Below, piece after piece: positions 25,136 through 34,828 of a stretch of DNA of 64,000 nucleotides. The notes beneath the pieces were generated by a model. That model had not been told where the DNA came from. It was given only the letters and a program-made list of their open reading frames with translations, and searched no databases. Each line of letters begins with the position of its first letter. The first letter of the stretch is position 1. The translations under genes were made by a program, and so were the position numbers. Source of the stretch: Rhodococcus qingshengii JCM 15477 (GTDB taxonomy: Bacteria > Actinomycetota > Actinomycetes > Mycobacteriales > Mycobacteriaceae); assembly GCF_023221595.1 (NCBI RefSeq), contig NZ_CP096563.1:974501-1038500 (forward strand), given 5' to 3'.

Positions 25136-25900
25136 ATGGTAGACCTCGTCGAGGTGCCATTACGAGCGGTCGGTGGCTTCTTTCAGATGTCCGCCCAAAC
25201 CTTGAGGGCAGTCTTCTCCCGCCCTTTCCAGCGGCAAGAGTTCATCGATCAGGCCTGGTTCGTGGCCCGAGTCTCGATGGTGCCGACGGTGCTGGTCGCA
25301 ATCCCGTTCACGGTGCTGGTCAGCTTCACCATCAACATTCTCTTGCGCGAGATCGGTGCAGCCGACCTCAGTGGTGCCGGAGCTGCCCTCGGCACCGTCA
25401 CACAGGTCGGCCCCATCGTCACAGTGCTGATCGTCGCCGGCGCCGGCGCAACCGCCATCTGCGCGGATCTTTCGGCCCGAACCATCCGCGAAGAGATCGA
25501 CGCCATGAAGGTGCTCGGGATCAATCCCATCCACCGGTTGGTCGTTCCCCGAGTGCTCGCGTCGACAGGTGTGGCGCTGCTTCTCAACGGACTGGTCTGC
25601 ACCATCGGCATCCTCGGCGGTTTCGTCTTCTCCGTGTTCATCCAGGACGTGAACCCCGGCGCGTTCGTCAACGGCATCACACTGCTCACCGGATTCGGTG
25701 AGCTCATGCTCTCCATGGTCAAAGCAGGGCTGTTCGGCATGATCGCCGGCCTGGTTGCGGCCTACCTCGGACTCAACGTCAAAGGCGGCGCCAAGAGCGT
25801 CGGTGACGCGGTCAACCAGACCGTCGTGTTCGCGTTCATGGCGCTCTTCGTCGTCAACGTGCTCATCACGACCATCGGTATCAAGTTGACGGCCGGATGA
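25136..25900 (+). CDS. yrbE4A: YrbE4A, permease subunit of the Mce4 steroid importer
   Basis: MlaE/YrbE-family integral membrane permease (254 aa) of the Mce4 ATP-driven cholesterol/steroid importer. Several long hydrophobic helices are present, and the family segment EEIDAMKVLGINPIHRLVVPRVLAS is clear. The ATG at 25136 follows GAGGAGG. First gene of a ten-gene operon, expressed from the KstR-controlled promoter at 25031-25059. The MlaF-type ATPase (Mkl/MceG) is not encoded in the window, as is usual for mce operons. Confidence 0.93.
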   Translation: MVDLVEVPLRAVGGFFQMSAQTLRAVFSRPFQRQEFIDQAWFVARVSMVPTVLVAIPFTVLVSFTINILLREIGAADLSGAGAALGTVTQVGPIVTVLIVAGAGATAICADLSARTIREEIDAMKVLGINPIHRLVVPRVLASTGVALLLNGLVCTIGILGGFVFSVFIQDVNPGAFVNGITLLTGFGELMLSMVKAGLFGMIAGLVAAYLGLNVKGGAKSVGDAVNQTVVFAFMALFVVNVLITTIGIKLTAG

Positions 25901-25964
25901 GGCCCACGGCAGTCGGAGAGATCGAAGTGGACAGAACGACAAACGACAGACGGGAGGAGATCTG

Positions 25965-26816
25965 ATGGCGTTGGCCGCAGCGGGACGCTTCCCGCGCACA
26001 CGTCGACAGATCGGCTCGATCTCTCGCAGTATCGACAGCATCGGTGATCAAGCGCTGTTCTTCGCGAAGGCTCTCGGTCACGCTCCCAAGGCGCTGATGC
26101 GCTATCCACGTGAAACTCTGCGACTGATCGCCGAGATCAGCATGGGCACCGGTGCGCTCGCCGTCATCGGTGGCACCGTCGTGATCGTCGGATTCCTGAC
26201 GCTGTTCACCGGTGGCACCATCGCCGTTCAGGGTTACAGCTCGCTGGGCAACATCGGCGTCGAAGCACTGACGGGCTTCTTCGCCGCCTTCATCAACGTT
26301 CGCATCGCAGCGCCGGTCATCGCCGGAATCGGCCTCGCCGCGACCATCGGCGCCGGCTCCACCGCGCAGCTCGGTGCGATGCGCGTCTCCGAAGAGATCG
26401 ACGCGCTGGAGACGATGGCGATCCCGTCGATTCCGTATCTGGTCAGCACCCGCGTCATGGCCGGCATGATCGCGATCATCCCGCTGTACTCACTGGCGGT
26501 CATCGCGTCGTTCGTCGCCAGCCGCTTTGCGACGGTGTTCCTCTACAACCAGTCCGGCGGCGTGTACGACCACTACTTCACGACCTTCCTGATACCCACG
26601 GACATACTGTGGTCGTTCGCCCAGGCGATAGTCATGGCGCTGGCCGTCATGCTCATCCACACCTACTACGGCTTCAACGCAACCGGTGGCCCGGTCGGCG
26701 TCGGTGTCGCGGTGGGTAACGCAGTGCGCGCCTCGTTGATCGCGGTCGTCACGGTCACCCTGCTCATCTCACTCGCCATCTACGGCGGGTCCGGCAACTT
26801 CAACCTGTCGGGATAG
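25965..26816 (+). CDS. yrbE4B: YrbE4B, permease subunit of the Mce4 steroid importer
   Basis: Second MlaE-family permease (283 aa), expected to pair with YrbE4A in the membrane. The family motif SEEIDALETMAIPSIPYLVSTRVMAGM and several hydrophobic helices are visible. GGGAGGAG precedes the ATG. It lies 64 nt after yrbE4A and 11 nt before mce4A. Confidence 0.93.
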   Translation: MALAAAGRFPRTRRQIGSISRSIDSIGDQALFFAKALGHAPKALMRYPRETLRLIAEISMGTGALAVIGGTVVIVGFLTLFTGGTIAVQGYSSLGNIGVEALTGFFAAFINVRIAAPVIAGIGLAATIGAGSTAQLGAMRVSEEIDALETMAIPSIPYLVSTRVMAGMIAIIPLYSLAVIASFVASRFATVFLYNQSGGVYDHYFTTFLIPTDILWSFAQAIVMALAVMLIHTYYGFNATGGPVGVGVAVGNAVRASLIAVVTVTLLISLAIYGGSGNFNLSG

Positions 26817-26827
26817 GCGGGCAAGCG

Positions 26828-28012
26828 ATGACCGTACCCAGATGGCACAAGAAGTTGGCCGCAGCCGGCCTGGTCCTCGGACTCGTGGCGATCGTCGCCG
26901 TTGCTCTCACCATGTTCTCGGGTGGGTTCACCAAGAGCACGCCCATCACCGTGACGTCCACGCGTGCCGGCCTGGTCATGGAACCGAATGCGAAGGTGAA
27001 GCTGCGCGGAGTGCAGGTCGGCCGCGTCGAATCGATCTCCCTCGTCGGGGACCAGGCAAACCTGAAGTTGGCGATGGATCCGGGCCAGATGTCGAAGATT
27101 CCGTCGAACGCCCGGGTGGAGATCAAGACCACCACGGTGTTCGGTGCGAAGTACGTCAACATCGTGATTCCCGACGATCCGTCGACCCAGTCGATCCAGG
27201 AGGGTGCTGTCATCGCTTCGGACAGCGTCACCGTCGAGTTCAACAGTGTCTTCGAACATCTTTCGGACGTACTCGCGAAGATCGAACCGGAAAAGCTCAA
27301 CGCCACACTCGGCGCGATCTCCACCGCACTCAACGGGCGCGGCGAGTCGCTGGGTGAGGTTCTCGAGCTCGGTGACACCTATCTGAAGAAGATGAATCCG
27401 GTTCTGCCGCAGCTCCAGGAAGACTTGGTCGGCGCCGCCGATGTCACCAATCTGTACGCCGACGTGGCACCGGATCTGATGCGCATTCTCGACAATGCCA
27501 CCGCGACAAGCGGATCGATCGTGGCGGAGCAGGCAAACCTCGACTTGCTGTTGCTCAACGTCACCGGCCTCGCGGACACCGGCAACGCGTTGTTGACCGA
27601 CAACGAGCAGAACCTGACCACCGCCCTCGACACTCTGACCGCGACGACGACCCTGCTCGACAAGTACTCGTCAGGTCTGACGTGCTTCATCGTCGGGTTG
27701 AACGACGGCCGGATCAAGTTCGAGCCACTGGCAGGCACCGGTGACAAAGCGGCACTGATGCTGAGTGCGAGCTTCATGTACGGCGCCGAGGCGTACCAGA
27801 ATCCGCAATCTCTCCCCAAGGTCGCGGCCTCCGGCGGACCCAATTGTTATGGTCTGCCCGAATTCGATCCGAAGGTCGACGGGCATGCACCGTTCGCAGT
27901 CACCAACACCGGCAACGTGCCCTTCGTTCCCAACACCGAACTGCGCGTTACCGTGCCGACCATTTTCCAGTATCTCTTCGGTGACTCCTACGAGCAGGAA
28001 GACGGGAAGTGA
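26828..28012 (+). CDS. mce4A: Mce4A, Mce-family substrate-binding/channel protein
   Basis: Mce-family protein (394 aa) with an N-terminal membrane anchor (about residues 10-30), an MlaD/Mce domain (about 38-115: AGLVMEPNAKVKLRGVQVGRVESI...ARVEIKTTTVFGAKYVNI) and a helical C-terminal domain. Six Mce subunits together form the periplasmic conduit for sterols in mycolate-bearing bacteria. The stop overlaps the mce4B start. Only two cysteines appear in the tail (LTCFIVG and GGPNCYG), a pattern common in MceA proteins. Confidence 0.92.
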   Translation: MTVPRWHKKLAAAGLVLGLVAIVAVALTMFSGGFTKSTPITVTSTRAGLVMEPNAKVKLRGVQVGRVESISLVGDQANLKLAMDPGQMSKIPSNARVEIKTTTVFGAKYVNIVIPDDPSTQSIQEGAVIASDSVTVEFNSVFEHLSDVLAKIEPEKLNATLGAISTALNGRGESLGEVLELGDTYLKKMNPVLPQLQEDLVGAADVTNLYADVAPDLMRILDNATATSGSIVAEQANLDLLLLNVTGLADTGNALLTDNEQNLTTALDTLTATTTLLDKYSSGLTCFIVGLNDGRIKFEPLAGTGDKAALMLSASFMYGAEAYQNPQSLPKVAASGGPNCYGLPEFDPKVDGHAPFAVTNTGNVPFVPNTELRVTVPTIFQYLFGDSYEQEDGK

Positions 28013-29031
28013 TGAGACCGACCACGGTCAAGCTGCTGATTTTCACCGTCGTCATGGCGGTCATCTTCGCCGGACTGGCGATCGTCTTCAGTCAGGTGCG
28101 CTTCAGCAGCAGCAACGGATTTCACGCCACCTTCTCGGACGTCTCGGGACTCAAGTCCGGCGACAAGGTCCGCATCGCCGGTGTTCCGGTCGGGTCGGTC
28201 ACCGGAGTGTCCATCGGTGACTCCAACCAGGCCGAGGTCGAGTTCGACGTCGACACCAAGTACTCGCTGATGAAGAGCACCAAAGCGACTGTGCGCTACG
28301 AGAACCTGGTGGGCGATCGCTACATGGAACTGCTCGAGGGCGCCGGTTCCACCGAGATGCTTCCGTCGGGAGGATCCATTCCGGTCGATCAGACGTCGCC
28401 CGCTCTCGATCTGGATCTGCTGCTCGGCGGATTCAAGCCGCTGCTTCGTTCGCTCGACCCGCAGCAGGTCAACGACCTCTCCGGGGCCCTGCTGCAGGTA
28501 CTCCAGGGCCAGGGCGGAACGCTGGTTTCGTTGCTGGGAAACACCAGTTCGTTCACCAGAACGTTGGCGGACCGAGACCAGCTGATCGGGGACGTCATCA
28601 CCAATCTCAACGACGTACTCGGCACCATCAACGACAAGGGCGATCAGTTCTCCACCACGATCGATCAGCTCCAGCAGTTGGTCAGTGGATTGGCGAAGGA
28701 CAGTGGCCCGATCGGTAATTCGATCACCGAGATCGCCGGTGCCACGGGAGATCTCGCGTCGTTGCTGCAGGCGACACGTCCGGACATCCAGACGCTGATC
28801 GGGGAGACCAACCGAACGATGACGCAGCTGGACCTGGGCAAGGACGACATCAACACCGCTCTCGATCGTCTGCCGTCCGACTACCGGAAGCTGATCCGAG
28901 TGGGCACGTACGGAGCGTTCTTCCAGTTCTATCTGTGCGCCAACACTTTCAAGTTCTCCGGACCCGACGGGACGACGATCATCTTGCCCACGGCAGTTCA
29001 GGACACGGGAAGGTGCGCAAAAGTCTCATGA
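28012..29031 (+). CDS. mce4B: Mce4B
   Basis: Mce-family subunit (339 aa): short cytoplasmic start, one N-terminal membrane segment, Mce domain (FSDVSGLKSGDKVRIAGVPVGSVTGV...KATVRYENLVGDRYMEL) and a helical tail. The ATG at 28012 shares a base with the mce4A stop (TGATG); a GTG 3 nt earlier is also possible. Part of the sterol-import hexamer. Confidence 0.92.
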   Translation: MRPTTVKLLIFTVVMAVIFAGLAIVFSQVRFSSSNGFHATFSDVSGLKSGDKVRIAGVPVGSVTGVSIGDSNQAEVEFDVDTKYSLMKSTKATVRYENLVGDRYMELLEGAGSTEMLPSGGSIPVDQTSPALDLDLLLGGFKPLLRSLDPQQVNDLSGALLQVLQGQGGTLVSLLGNTSSFTRTLADRDQLIGDVITNLNDVLGTINDKGDQFSTTIDQLQQLVSGLAKDSGPIGNSITEIAGATGDLASLLQATRPDIQTLIGETNRTMTQLDLGKDDINTALDRLPSDYRKLIRVGTYGAFFQFYLCANTFKFSGPDGTTIILPTAVQDTGRCAKVS

Positions 29032-30086
29032 CCCCAACCCGTGAACGTAATCCGGTACAGATCGGTGTCATCGGTCTCGTCCTGGCGGTGGCAACCGTCG
29101 GTGCCGCGCTTCAATACGATCAACTCCAGTTCATCAACGGTGGCATTCGCTACTCGGCGTACTTCCAAGATGCCGGCGGCCTGGTCACCGGCGACGACGT
29201 GACCATGGCCGGCGTGAAGGTCGGCAAGGTCAGCGACGTCGAACTCGACGACCAGAAGGTGTTGGTCACCTTCACCGTTCAGGACGGTGTCGCCCTGGGC
29301 GAGCAGACAGCGGCTGATATCAAGACCAACACGGTTCTCGGGCGAAAGTCGTTGGCGGTACGGCCGGAAGGATCCGGACTGTTGCGGACGGACACGCCGA
29401 TTCCGGTCGAACGCACCAACTCCCCGTACTCGCTCAACGACGCTCTGGGTGACCTCGGGACGACGGTGTCCGAACTCGACACGGAACAGATCAACGATTC
29501 GCTCAACGCGATCTCGGACACGCTGGCCGATACTCCGCCCGAACTGCGCACCGCGTTGGACGGAATGACGCGGCTTTCGCAGAGCATCAACTCACGCGAC
29601 GAGAGCCTGCTCCAATTGCTCTCGCGGGCCGAAGATGTCACCAAGATCCTCTCCGACAGAAGCGGTCAGATCGATTCGTTGCTGGTCGACGGCAACAAGC
29701 TGTTTGCCGAACTGAGCTTGCGGCGTGACGCGATCAGCGAACTGATCGTCAACACCGGCGCAGTCTCACGTCAACTGTCAGCGCTGGTGCAGGAGAACGA
29801 GGCTCAGATGGGGCCGACCCTCGAGAAGCTGAATTCGGTCGCCGAGGTTCTCCAGCAGAACAAGGACAACATCGCGGGAGCGCTCGACGGACTCGGACCG
29901 TACATCACCGCGCTCGGTGAGACCGTGGCCAGCGGCCCGTTCTTCGACGCCTTCATCATCAACATTCTGCCGAGCAACTGGTGGAAGACCCTGGTGGACA
30001 CCAGCGTCGCGCCCGAGCAGGTTCCGGGCGACCTGGAAGACTTCTTCCCCGGTATTCCACCGACGATCAGGGGGCCGGGAGAATGA
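29028..30086 (+). CDS. mce4C: Mce4C
   Basis: Mce-family subunit (352 aa) with an N-terminal membrane helix (IGVIGLVLAVATVGAAL), the Mce domain (FQDAGGLVTGDDVTMAGVKVGKV...IKTNTVLGRKSLAV) and a long coiled helical region. The ATG at 29028 overlaps the mce4B stop by ATGA; an alternative GTG at 29013 exists. Stop overlaps mce4D. Confidence 0.92.
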   Translation: MTPTRERNPVQIGVIGLVLAVATVGAALQYDQLQFINGGIRYSAYFQDAGGLVTGDDVTMAGVKVGKVSDVELDDQKVLVTFTVQDGVALGEQTAADIKTNTVLGRKSLAVRPEGSGLLRTDTPIPVERTNSPYSLNDALGDLGTTVSELDTEQINDSLNAISDTLADTPPELRTALDGMTRLSQSINSRDESLLQLLSRAEDVTKILSDRSGQIDSLLVDGNKLFAELSLRRDAISELIVNTGAVSRQLSALVQENEAQMGPTLEKLNSVAEVLQQNKDNIAGALDGLGPYITALGETVASGPFFDAFIINILPSNWWKTLVDTSVAPEQVPGDLEDFFPGIPPTIRGPGE

Positions 30087-31387
30087 CCGAGACCATGACT
30101 TCACAGGATCCACAGGGCTCCACCAACCCACGCAAGAAGTGGGTGCTGATCGGAGCGGGTGTGCTGGTCGCGCTGCTCGTCGCCGGTGCGGCCTACCTCT
30201 TCATCCCTGGCCTGGGCAAGACCAAGATCTCCGCGCACTTCGTCTCGACCACCGGTCTCTACGAGGGCGATGTCGTGCGAGTGCTCGGTGTCAACGTCGG
30301 CAAGGTGACCAAGATCGAACCGCGTGATCGGGACACCTACGTCGAGATGAAGATCGATTCGAGCGTCGACGTTCCGGCAGATGCCAAGGCGCTCATCGTT
30401 GCTCAAAGCCTCGTGTCCGCACGCTTCGTGCAATTGACCCCCGTGTACTCCGGCGGGGAACAGATGCCCAACGGCGGCGAGATCCCGATCGAGCGCACCG
30501 CCGTTCCGGTGGAGTGGGACGAGATCAAGACCGAACTGACCAAACTGTCGGACGCACTCGGACCGGAGGGTCTGGACGATCAGGGTTCCCTCGGTCGATT
30601 CATCGACACCGTGGGAACGAACCTCGACGGTAACGGTGAGTCGATTCGGTCGACGCTGCGCGAACTCTCGGCCACGATGCACACGCTGTCCGAAGGCCGG
30701 ACCGATTTGTTCTCCACCATTCGGAACCTGCAGGCGTTTGTCACTGCGTTGTCCTCGAGCAACGAGCAGATCGTGCAGTTCAGCGGTCACCTCGCTTCGG
30801 TGACAAGCGTTCTCGCAAGCAGCTCCGACGAGTTGGGTACCGCCCTCAGTGATCTCGACCTGGCCGTCGGCGACGTCCAGCGGTTCGTCAAGGACAACAG
30901 CGAGGGACTGAGCGAATCGGTTGCGCGTCTCGCCGATGCCACTCAGGTACTGACTGACAAGCGCCCGGAGATCGAGCAGGTTCTGCACTCCGGACCGACG
31001 TCGCTTGCCAACTTCTATCAGATCTACAAGCCGGCTCAGGGCAGTATGACCGGCGCAATTGCACTGAGTAACTTCAAGAATCCGATCCAGTGGATCTGTG
31101 GTTCCATCGAAGGTATCGAGAGTGGTAACTCCCAGAACAGTGCCGACCTGTGTAAGCAGTACCTCGGGCCGGTGCTCAGCACGATGATCGGCAACTACCC
31201 CGGATTCCTGTTCAACCCGGTCGCGGGTGTGCAGGCTTTCCCGGATCAGATCGTCTACACCGAGCCGGGATTGGAAGCGGCAAGTCAGAATCAGCCGGAA
31301 ACCGTCGCAGGACCGATGTCGGGTGCTCCCATGACGAGTGTTCCCAAGGATCTCGCCGAACTCTTCAACATGGGCGGAGGGAACTGA
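30083..31387 (+). CDS. mce4D: Mce4D
   Basis: Mce-family subunit (434 aa) with a membrane anchor at about residues 20-40 (WVLIGAGVLVALLVAGAAYLF), an Mce domain (FVSTTGLYEGDVVRVLGVNVGKV) and a helical tail. GGGAGA precedes the ATG at 30083, which overlaps the mce4C stop by ATGA. The stop is shared with the mce4E start (TGATG). Confidence 0.92.
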   Translation: MTETMTSQDPQGSTNPRKKWVLIGAGVLVALLVAGAAYLFIPGLGKTKISAHFVSTTGLYEGDVVRVLGVNVGKVTKIEPRDRDTYVEMKIDSSVDVPADAKALIVAQSLVSARFVQLTPVYSGGEQMPNGGEIPIERTAVPVEWDEIKTELTKLSDALGPEGLDDQGSLGRFIDTVGTNLDGNGESIRSTLRELSATMHTLSEGRTDLFSTIRNLQAFVTALSSSNEQIVQFSGHLASVTSVLASSSDELGTALSDLDLAVGDVQRFVKDNSEGLSESVARLADATQVLTDKRPEIEQVLHSGPTSLANFYQIYKPAQGSMTGAIALSNFKNPIQWICGSIEGIESGNSQNSADLCKQYLGPVLSTMIGNYPGFLFNPVAGVQAFPDQIVYTEPGLEAASQNQPETVAGPMSGAPMTSVPKDLAELFNMGGGN

Positions 31388-32634
31388 TGCGGGTAGCTCG
31401 CAAGACCACGGTTGCGGTGTTGGCCACGGCAGTGGCTCTCGGCGCCAGCGGTTGTGAATGGAACGGTCTCAACTCGGTGCCGATGCCAGGCACTCAAGGC
31501 CGGGGCGAAGGCGCATACGAGGTTCAGATCGAGATGCCGAACGTGACTACGCTGTCGCAGAATTCGCCCGTCCGGGTGGATGACGTGGCAGTGGGAAGCG
31601 TTTCGAACATCGAGGTTCAAGGCTGGCACGCTCTGGTGACGGTGTCGCTGAATCCCGAGGTTCAGTTGCCGGCCAACGCGACGGCAAAAATCGGTCAGAC
31701 CAGCTTGCTCGGCTCTCAGCACATCGAGTTGGCGCCGCCGGTAGGGGAGGAGCCCGAGGGCCGACTCGAAGCCGGTGACCTGATTCCGATCGAGCGGGCG
31801 GGCGCTTACCCGACGACGGAACAGACGCTGTCGTCGCTGTCGGTGGTACTGAACGGCGGCGGTCTCGCTCAGGTTCAGGACATCACGAAGGAACTCAACG
31901 CCGCTCTCGGTGGGCGTGAAGATTCGGTTCGCGACCTCCTGCCTCAGCTCGATCAGCTGGTCGGCAGTCTGGACAAGCAACGGGGCGACATCGTTTCGGC
32001 GATGGAGGGACTCGATCGACTGTCCTCGACGGTCCAGGCCCAGCACGACACCCTGAACAAAGCACTCGAAGGTATTCCGCCGGCACTCGAGGTTCTTGTC
32101 GCTCAGCGTCAGGACATCACCAACGCCTTGACCTCCCTCGGTGGTCTCAGCGAGGTGGCCAGTCGCGTCATCCAGGAGAGCGGTGACGATTTCGCGACCA
32201 ACGTTCGCGCGCTGTCGCCGACTCTGAAAGCGTTGGCGGATTCGGGCAACGCTCTCACGCAGGTTCTCGGAGTCCTCTTGACGTTCCCGTTCCCACAGAA
32301 CGGAATCGACAACGTCATTCGCGGTGACTACGCCAACCTGGCCATGACCATCGACATCTCGCTGCCCCGACTGGACGCGAACTTCCTCACCGGAACTCCG
32401 TTGGCCGGAACGCTCTCCGGACCGGAAGGCGTGTTGGGTAAGCAGGCCGGGCTGGCCGGACAGACAGGCAACCCGTTGAGCGATCCGCTCAAGCCTGCCG
32501 CACCGCCCGCACAGGCCCCTGCCGGACAGGCTCCCGCAGGACAGGCTCCGGCAGCGGATCCGAATACCATTCAGATTCCGGGACTTCCGCCGATCAACAT
32601 TCCAGGACTTCCTCAGGGGGCACCGGCACCATGA
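31387..32634 (+). CDS. mce4E: Mce4E (LprN-type) lipoprotein subunit
   Basis: Mce-family subunit (415 aa) that starts with a lipoprotein signal, ASGC with Cys23, as is typical for MceE proteins; M. tuberculosis Mce4E is also called LprN. After the Mce domain and helical region there is a Pro/Ala-rich tail with APAGQ repeats (about residues 375-395). It should anchor the complex to the outer leaflet of the plasma membrane. Confidence 0.92.
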   Translation: MRVARKTTVAVLATAVALGASGCEWNGLNSVPMPGTQGRGEGAYEVQIEMPNVTTLSQNSPVRVDDVAVGSVSNIEVQGWHALVTVSLNPEVQLPANATAKIGQTSLLGSQHIELAPPVGEEPEGRLEAGDLIPIERAGAYPTTEQTLSSLSVVLNGGGLAQVQDITKELNAALGGREDSVRDLLPQLDQLVGSLDKQRGDIVSAMEGLDRLSSTVQAQHDTLNKALEGIPPALEVLVAQRQDITNALTSLGGLSEVASRVIQESGDDFATNVRALSPTLKALADSGNALTQVLGVLLTFPFPQNGIDNVIRGDYANLAMTIDISLPRLDANFLTGTPLAGTLSGPEGVLGKQAGLAGQTGNPLSDPLKPAAPPAQAPAGQAPAGQAPAADPNTIQIPGLPPINIPGLPQGAPAP

Positions 32635-34025
32635 TGCTCACAAAGTTCGTCCGCATCCAGCTCATCATCTTCGCCGTCTTGACGGTCGTCGGTTTGATAG
32701 TGATGGCCACTCAGTACGTGCGTGTTCCCGCTATGGTCGGTATCGGCCGATACGACGTCACCGTCGAATTGCCCGCCACCGGTGGGCTGTACAAGAACTC
32801 GAACGTCACCTACCGCGGTCAGACCATCGGCGTCGTGAACGCGGTGGAGTTGTCGGAAACGGGCGTGAATGCGCGTCTGTCTCTCGAGAGCGGCGTCAAG
32901 GTGCCCTCGGACGTCGACGCTGCGGTCAAGAGTGTGTCGGCGATCGGCGAGCAGTTCGTCGATCTGATTCCGCACACCGACAGCTCCGGAGCGATCGTGG
33001 TCGACGGGCATCTGGAAAACGGATCGGTGATTCCCGAAGACCGAACCAGCATTCCGCAGGATGTCGGCGCGATGCTCGATCAGGCAGATCTGTTGCTGCA
33101 GAGCATTTCCGACACCAAGCTCAAGACCGTCATCGACGAATCCTTCAAGGCGTTCAACGGTGCCGGCCCGGATCTGCAGAAGCTGATCGACTCGGCTCGG
33201 CTGTTCGTCGAAGAGGCGAACAACAACTCCGACGCGACCAAGACCCTGATCGAGCAGGCCGGTCCACTCCTGGACACCCAGGTGGTCAGCAGCGACGCCA
33301 TCCGTTCCTGGACAAGCAATCTGGTGACGTTCACCGATCAGCTCCGAGCCAGCGACCCTGATCTGCGTGCCGTCATCCAGAAGGGGCCGGCGGCAGCGGC
33401 GGAGGCGAATGCTCTTCTGCAAGACATGCAGCCGACATCGCCGATTCTTCTGGCGAACCTCGTGTCCGTCGGACAGGTCGGCGTGATCTACAACAACGCG
33501 ATCGAGCAGATTCTGGTCATCTACCCGCCGCTGGCCGCGGCGCTGGTCACGGTGGCAGGCTCCGGCCCGGCTGCGGATGGTGCACTGGTGGACTTCCACA
33601 TGGAGGTCAACGACCCGCCGCCGTGCACTACAGGATTCCTGCCCGCAGAGCAGTGGCGCAGTCCGAAGGACGAATCACCGATCGAGACGCCGTCGGATCT
33701 CTTCTGCCAGGTTGCCCAGGATTCGCCGATCGCCGTGCGCGGCGCGAGAAACCTTCCCTGCGAGGAGTATCCGGGACGTCGTGCGCCGACGGTCGAACAG
33801 TGCCGTTCCGGCTACGTACCGATGGGCACGAACCCGCAATCCGGGCCTCCGGAACCGATTACCGCGACCCCGAGCTCGTACACGTCGACGCCTTCGGTCT
33901 CGGCTCGTCGGTACGATCCGATTACAGGCACGTACATCGGGCCGGACGGAAGGACGTACTCGCAACCGAACCTCGGTGGCGGCGACGTCAGTCTCGAACA
34001 GTTCATGAAGGGTCAGCAGGGTTGA
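32631..34025 (+). CDS. mce4F: Mce4F
   Basis: Last Mce subunit (464 aa): N-terminal membrane helix (IQLIIFAVLTVVGLIVMA), Mce domain (ATGGLYKNSNVTYRGQTIGVV...VKSVSAIGEQFVDLI) and an extended C-terminus rich in Pro, Ser and Thr that ends with a YDPITGTYIGPDGRTYSQPNL motif common in MceF proteins. Overlaps mce4E by ATGA; its stop shares a base with the mam4A start. Confidence 0.92.
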   Translation: MMLTKFVRIQLIIFAVLTVVGLIVMATQYVRVPAMVGIGRYDVTVELPATGGLYKNSNVTYRGQTIGVVNAVELSETGVNARLSLESGVKVPSDVDAAVKSVSAIGEQFVDLIPHTDSSGAIVVDGHLENGSVIPEDRTSIPQDVGAMLDQADLLLQSISDTKLKTVIDESFKAFNGAGPDLQKLIDSARLFVEEANNNSDATKTLIEQAGPLLDTQVVSSDAIRSWTSNLVTFTDQLRASDPDLRAVIQKGPAAAAEANALLQDMQPTSPILLANLVSVGQVGVIYNNAIEQILVIYPPLAAALVTVAGSGPAADGALVDFHMEVNDPPPCTTGFLPAEQWRSPKDESPIETPSDLFCQVAQDSPIAVRGARNLPCEEYPGRRAPTVEQCRSGYVPMGTNPQSGPPEPITATPSSYTSTPSVSARRYDPITGTYIGPDGRTYSQPNLGGGDVSLEQFMKGQQG

Positions 34026-34828
34026 TGACAGACGAAGATCCACAGGCCGGGCAGCGGGTGCGCCGTCGCGCGTCCCGCAGCGCCGGACCCACGGGTGCGG
34101 ATGCAGACGCTGCCGCGGTAGTAGTGCCCACCGAAAAGAAGTCGGCCGAACAGAAGCCAGCCGAGCAGAAGGCGGCTGAGCAGAAGGTGGCTGAGCAGAA
34201 GGCGGCGGCGCCAGTTGCTTTGGGCAAGCCCGATACTCCACCTGAGAAGGTCGTCAGCGGTGATCAGGTCACGACCGAGGCTGAGCCGACCGGTACCGCC
34301 GAAACCCCCGCAGAAACTGCTGTGGACACCCCTGTTCGTTCGAAGCCCAAGGCCGGGTTGGTAGTCGGGATCGCCATTGCTTCGGTGATCGCTGTTGCTC
34401 TTGCGGCCCTGACGGTGTTTCTTCTCGTCGACCGGAACAAGGCGTCCAATGCCGACGAGGACCGAGCCCGCTACGTGGCCGGTGCCCGGACCACCGCACT
34501 GAATCTGACGACACTGCACGCGGATACAGCGGCTGCCGACCTCGACAAGTTCCTCGCCGGCACCACCGACGAGTTCAAGTCGCAGTTCGACGGACGCAAG
34601 GATTCGTTTGTCAACGTCCTCGGGCAGGCCGGAGTTCAGACCGACGGCGAGGTGCTCGAAGCCGGGTTCGAGAAATCCGACGGCGATTGCGGGACTTCAT
34701 TGGTCGCGGTGCGTGCGATGCAGAAGAACGGCGACGAAGCGCCCGCTGAACGCAACTACCGACTCCGAATCACCATGTGCGACGTCGACGGGCAATTGCG
34801 TGCCTCGAATGCGGAGTTTGTGCCATGA
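34025..34828 (+). CDS. mam4A: Mam4A, Mce-associated membrane protein
   Basis: Mce-associated protein (267 aa), counterpart of M. tuberculosis Rv3493c. An N-terminal disordered, Lys/Ala/Glu-rich region holds four AEQKx repeats coded by four 15-bp DNA repeats (34145-34204). One membrane helix follows (about residues 117-140), then an extracytoplasmic NTF2-like domain. Mam proteins stabilise or organise the Mce importer. It starts within the mce4F stop (TGATG). Confidence 0.88.
   Translation: MTDEDPQAGQRVRRRASRSAGPTGADADAAAVVVPTEKKSAEQKPAEQKAAEQKVAEQKAAAPVALGKPDTPPEKVVSGDQVTTEAEPTGTAETPAETAVDTPVRSKPKAGLVVGIAIASVIAVALAALTVFLLVDRNKASNADEDRARYVAGARTTALNLTTLHADTAAADLDKFLAGTTDEFKSQFDGRKDSFVNVLGQAGVQTDGEVLEAGFEKSDGDCGTSLVAVRAMQKNGDEAPAERNYRLRITMCDVDGQLRASNAEFVP
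34145..34204 (+). repeat. Four 15-bp repeats inside mam4A
   Basis: Four consecutive units close to GCTGAGCAGAAGGCG begin at 34145, 34160, 34175 and 34190. They code for AEQKP, AEQKA, AEQKV, AEQKA. Copy number may vary between strains. Confidence 0.8.
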
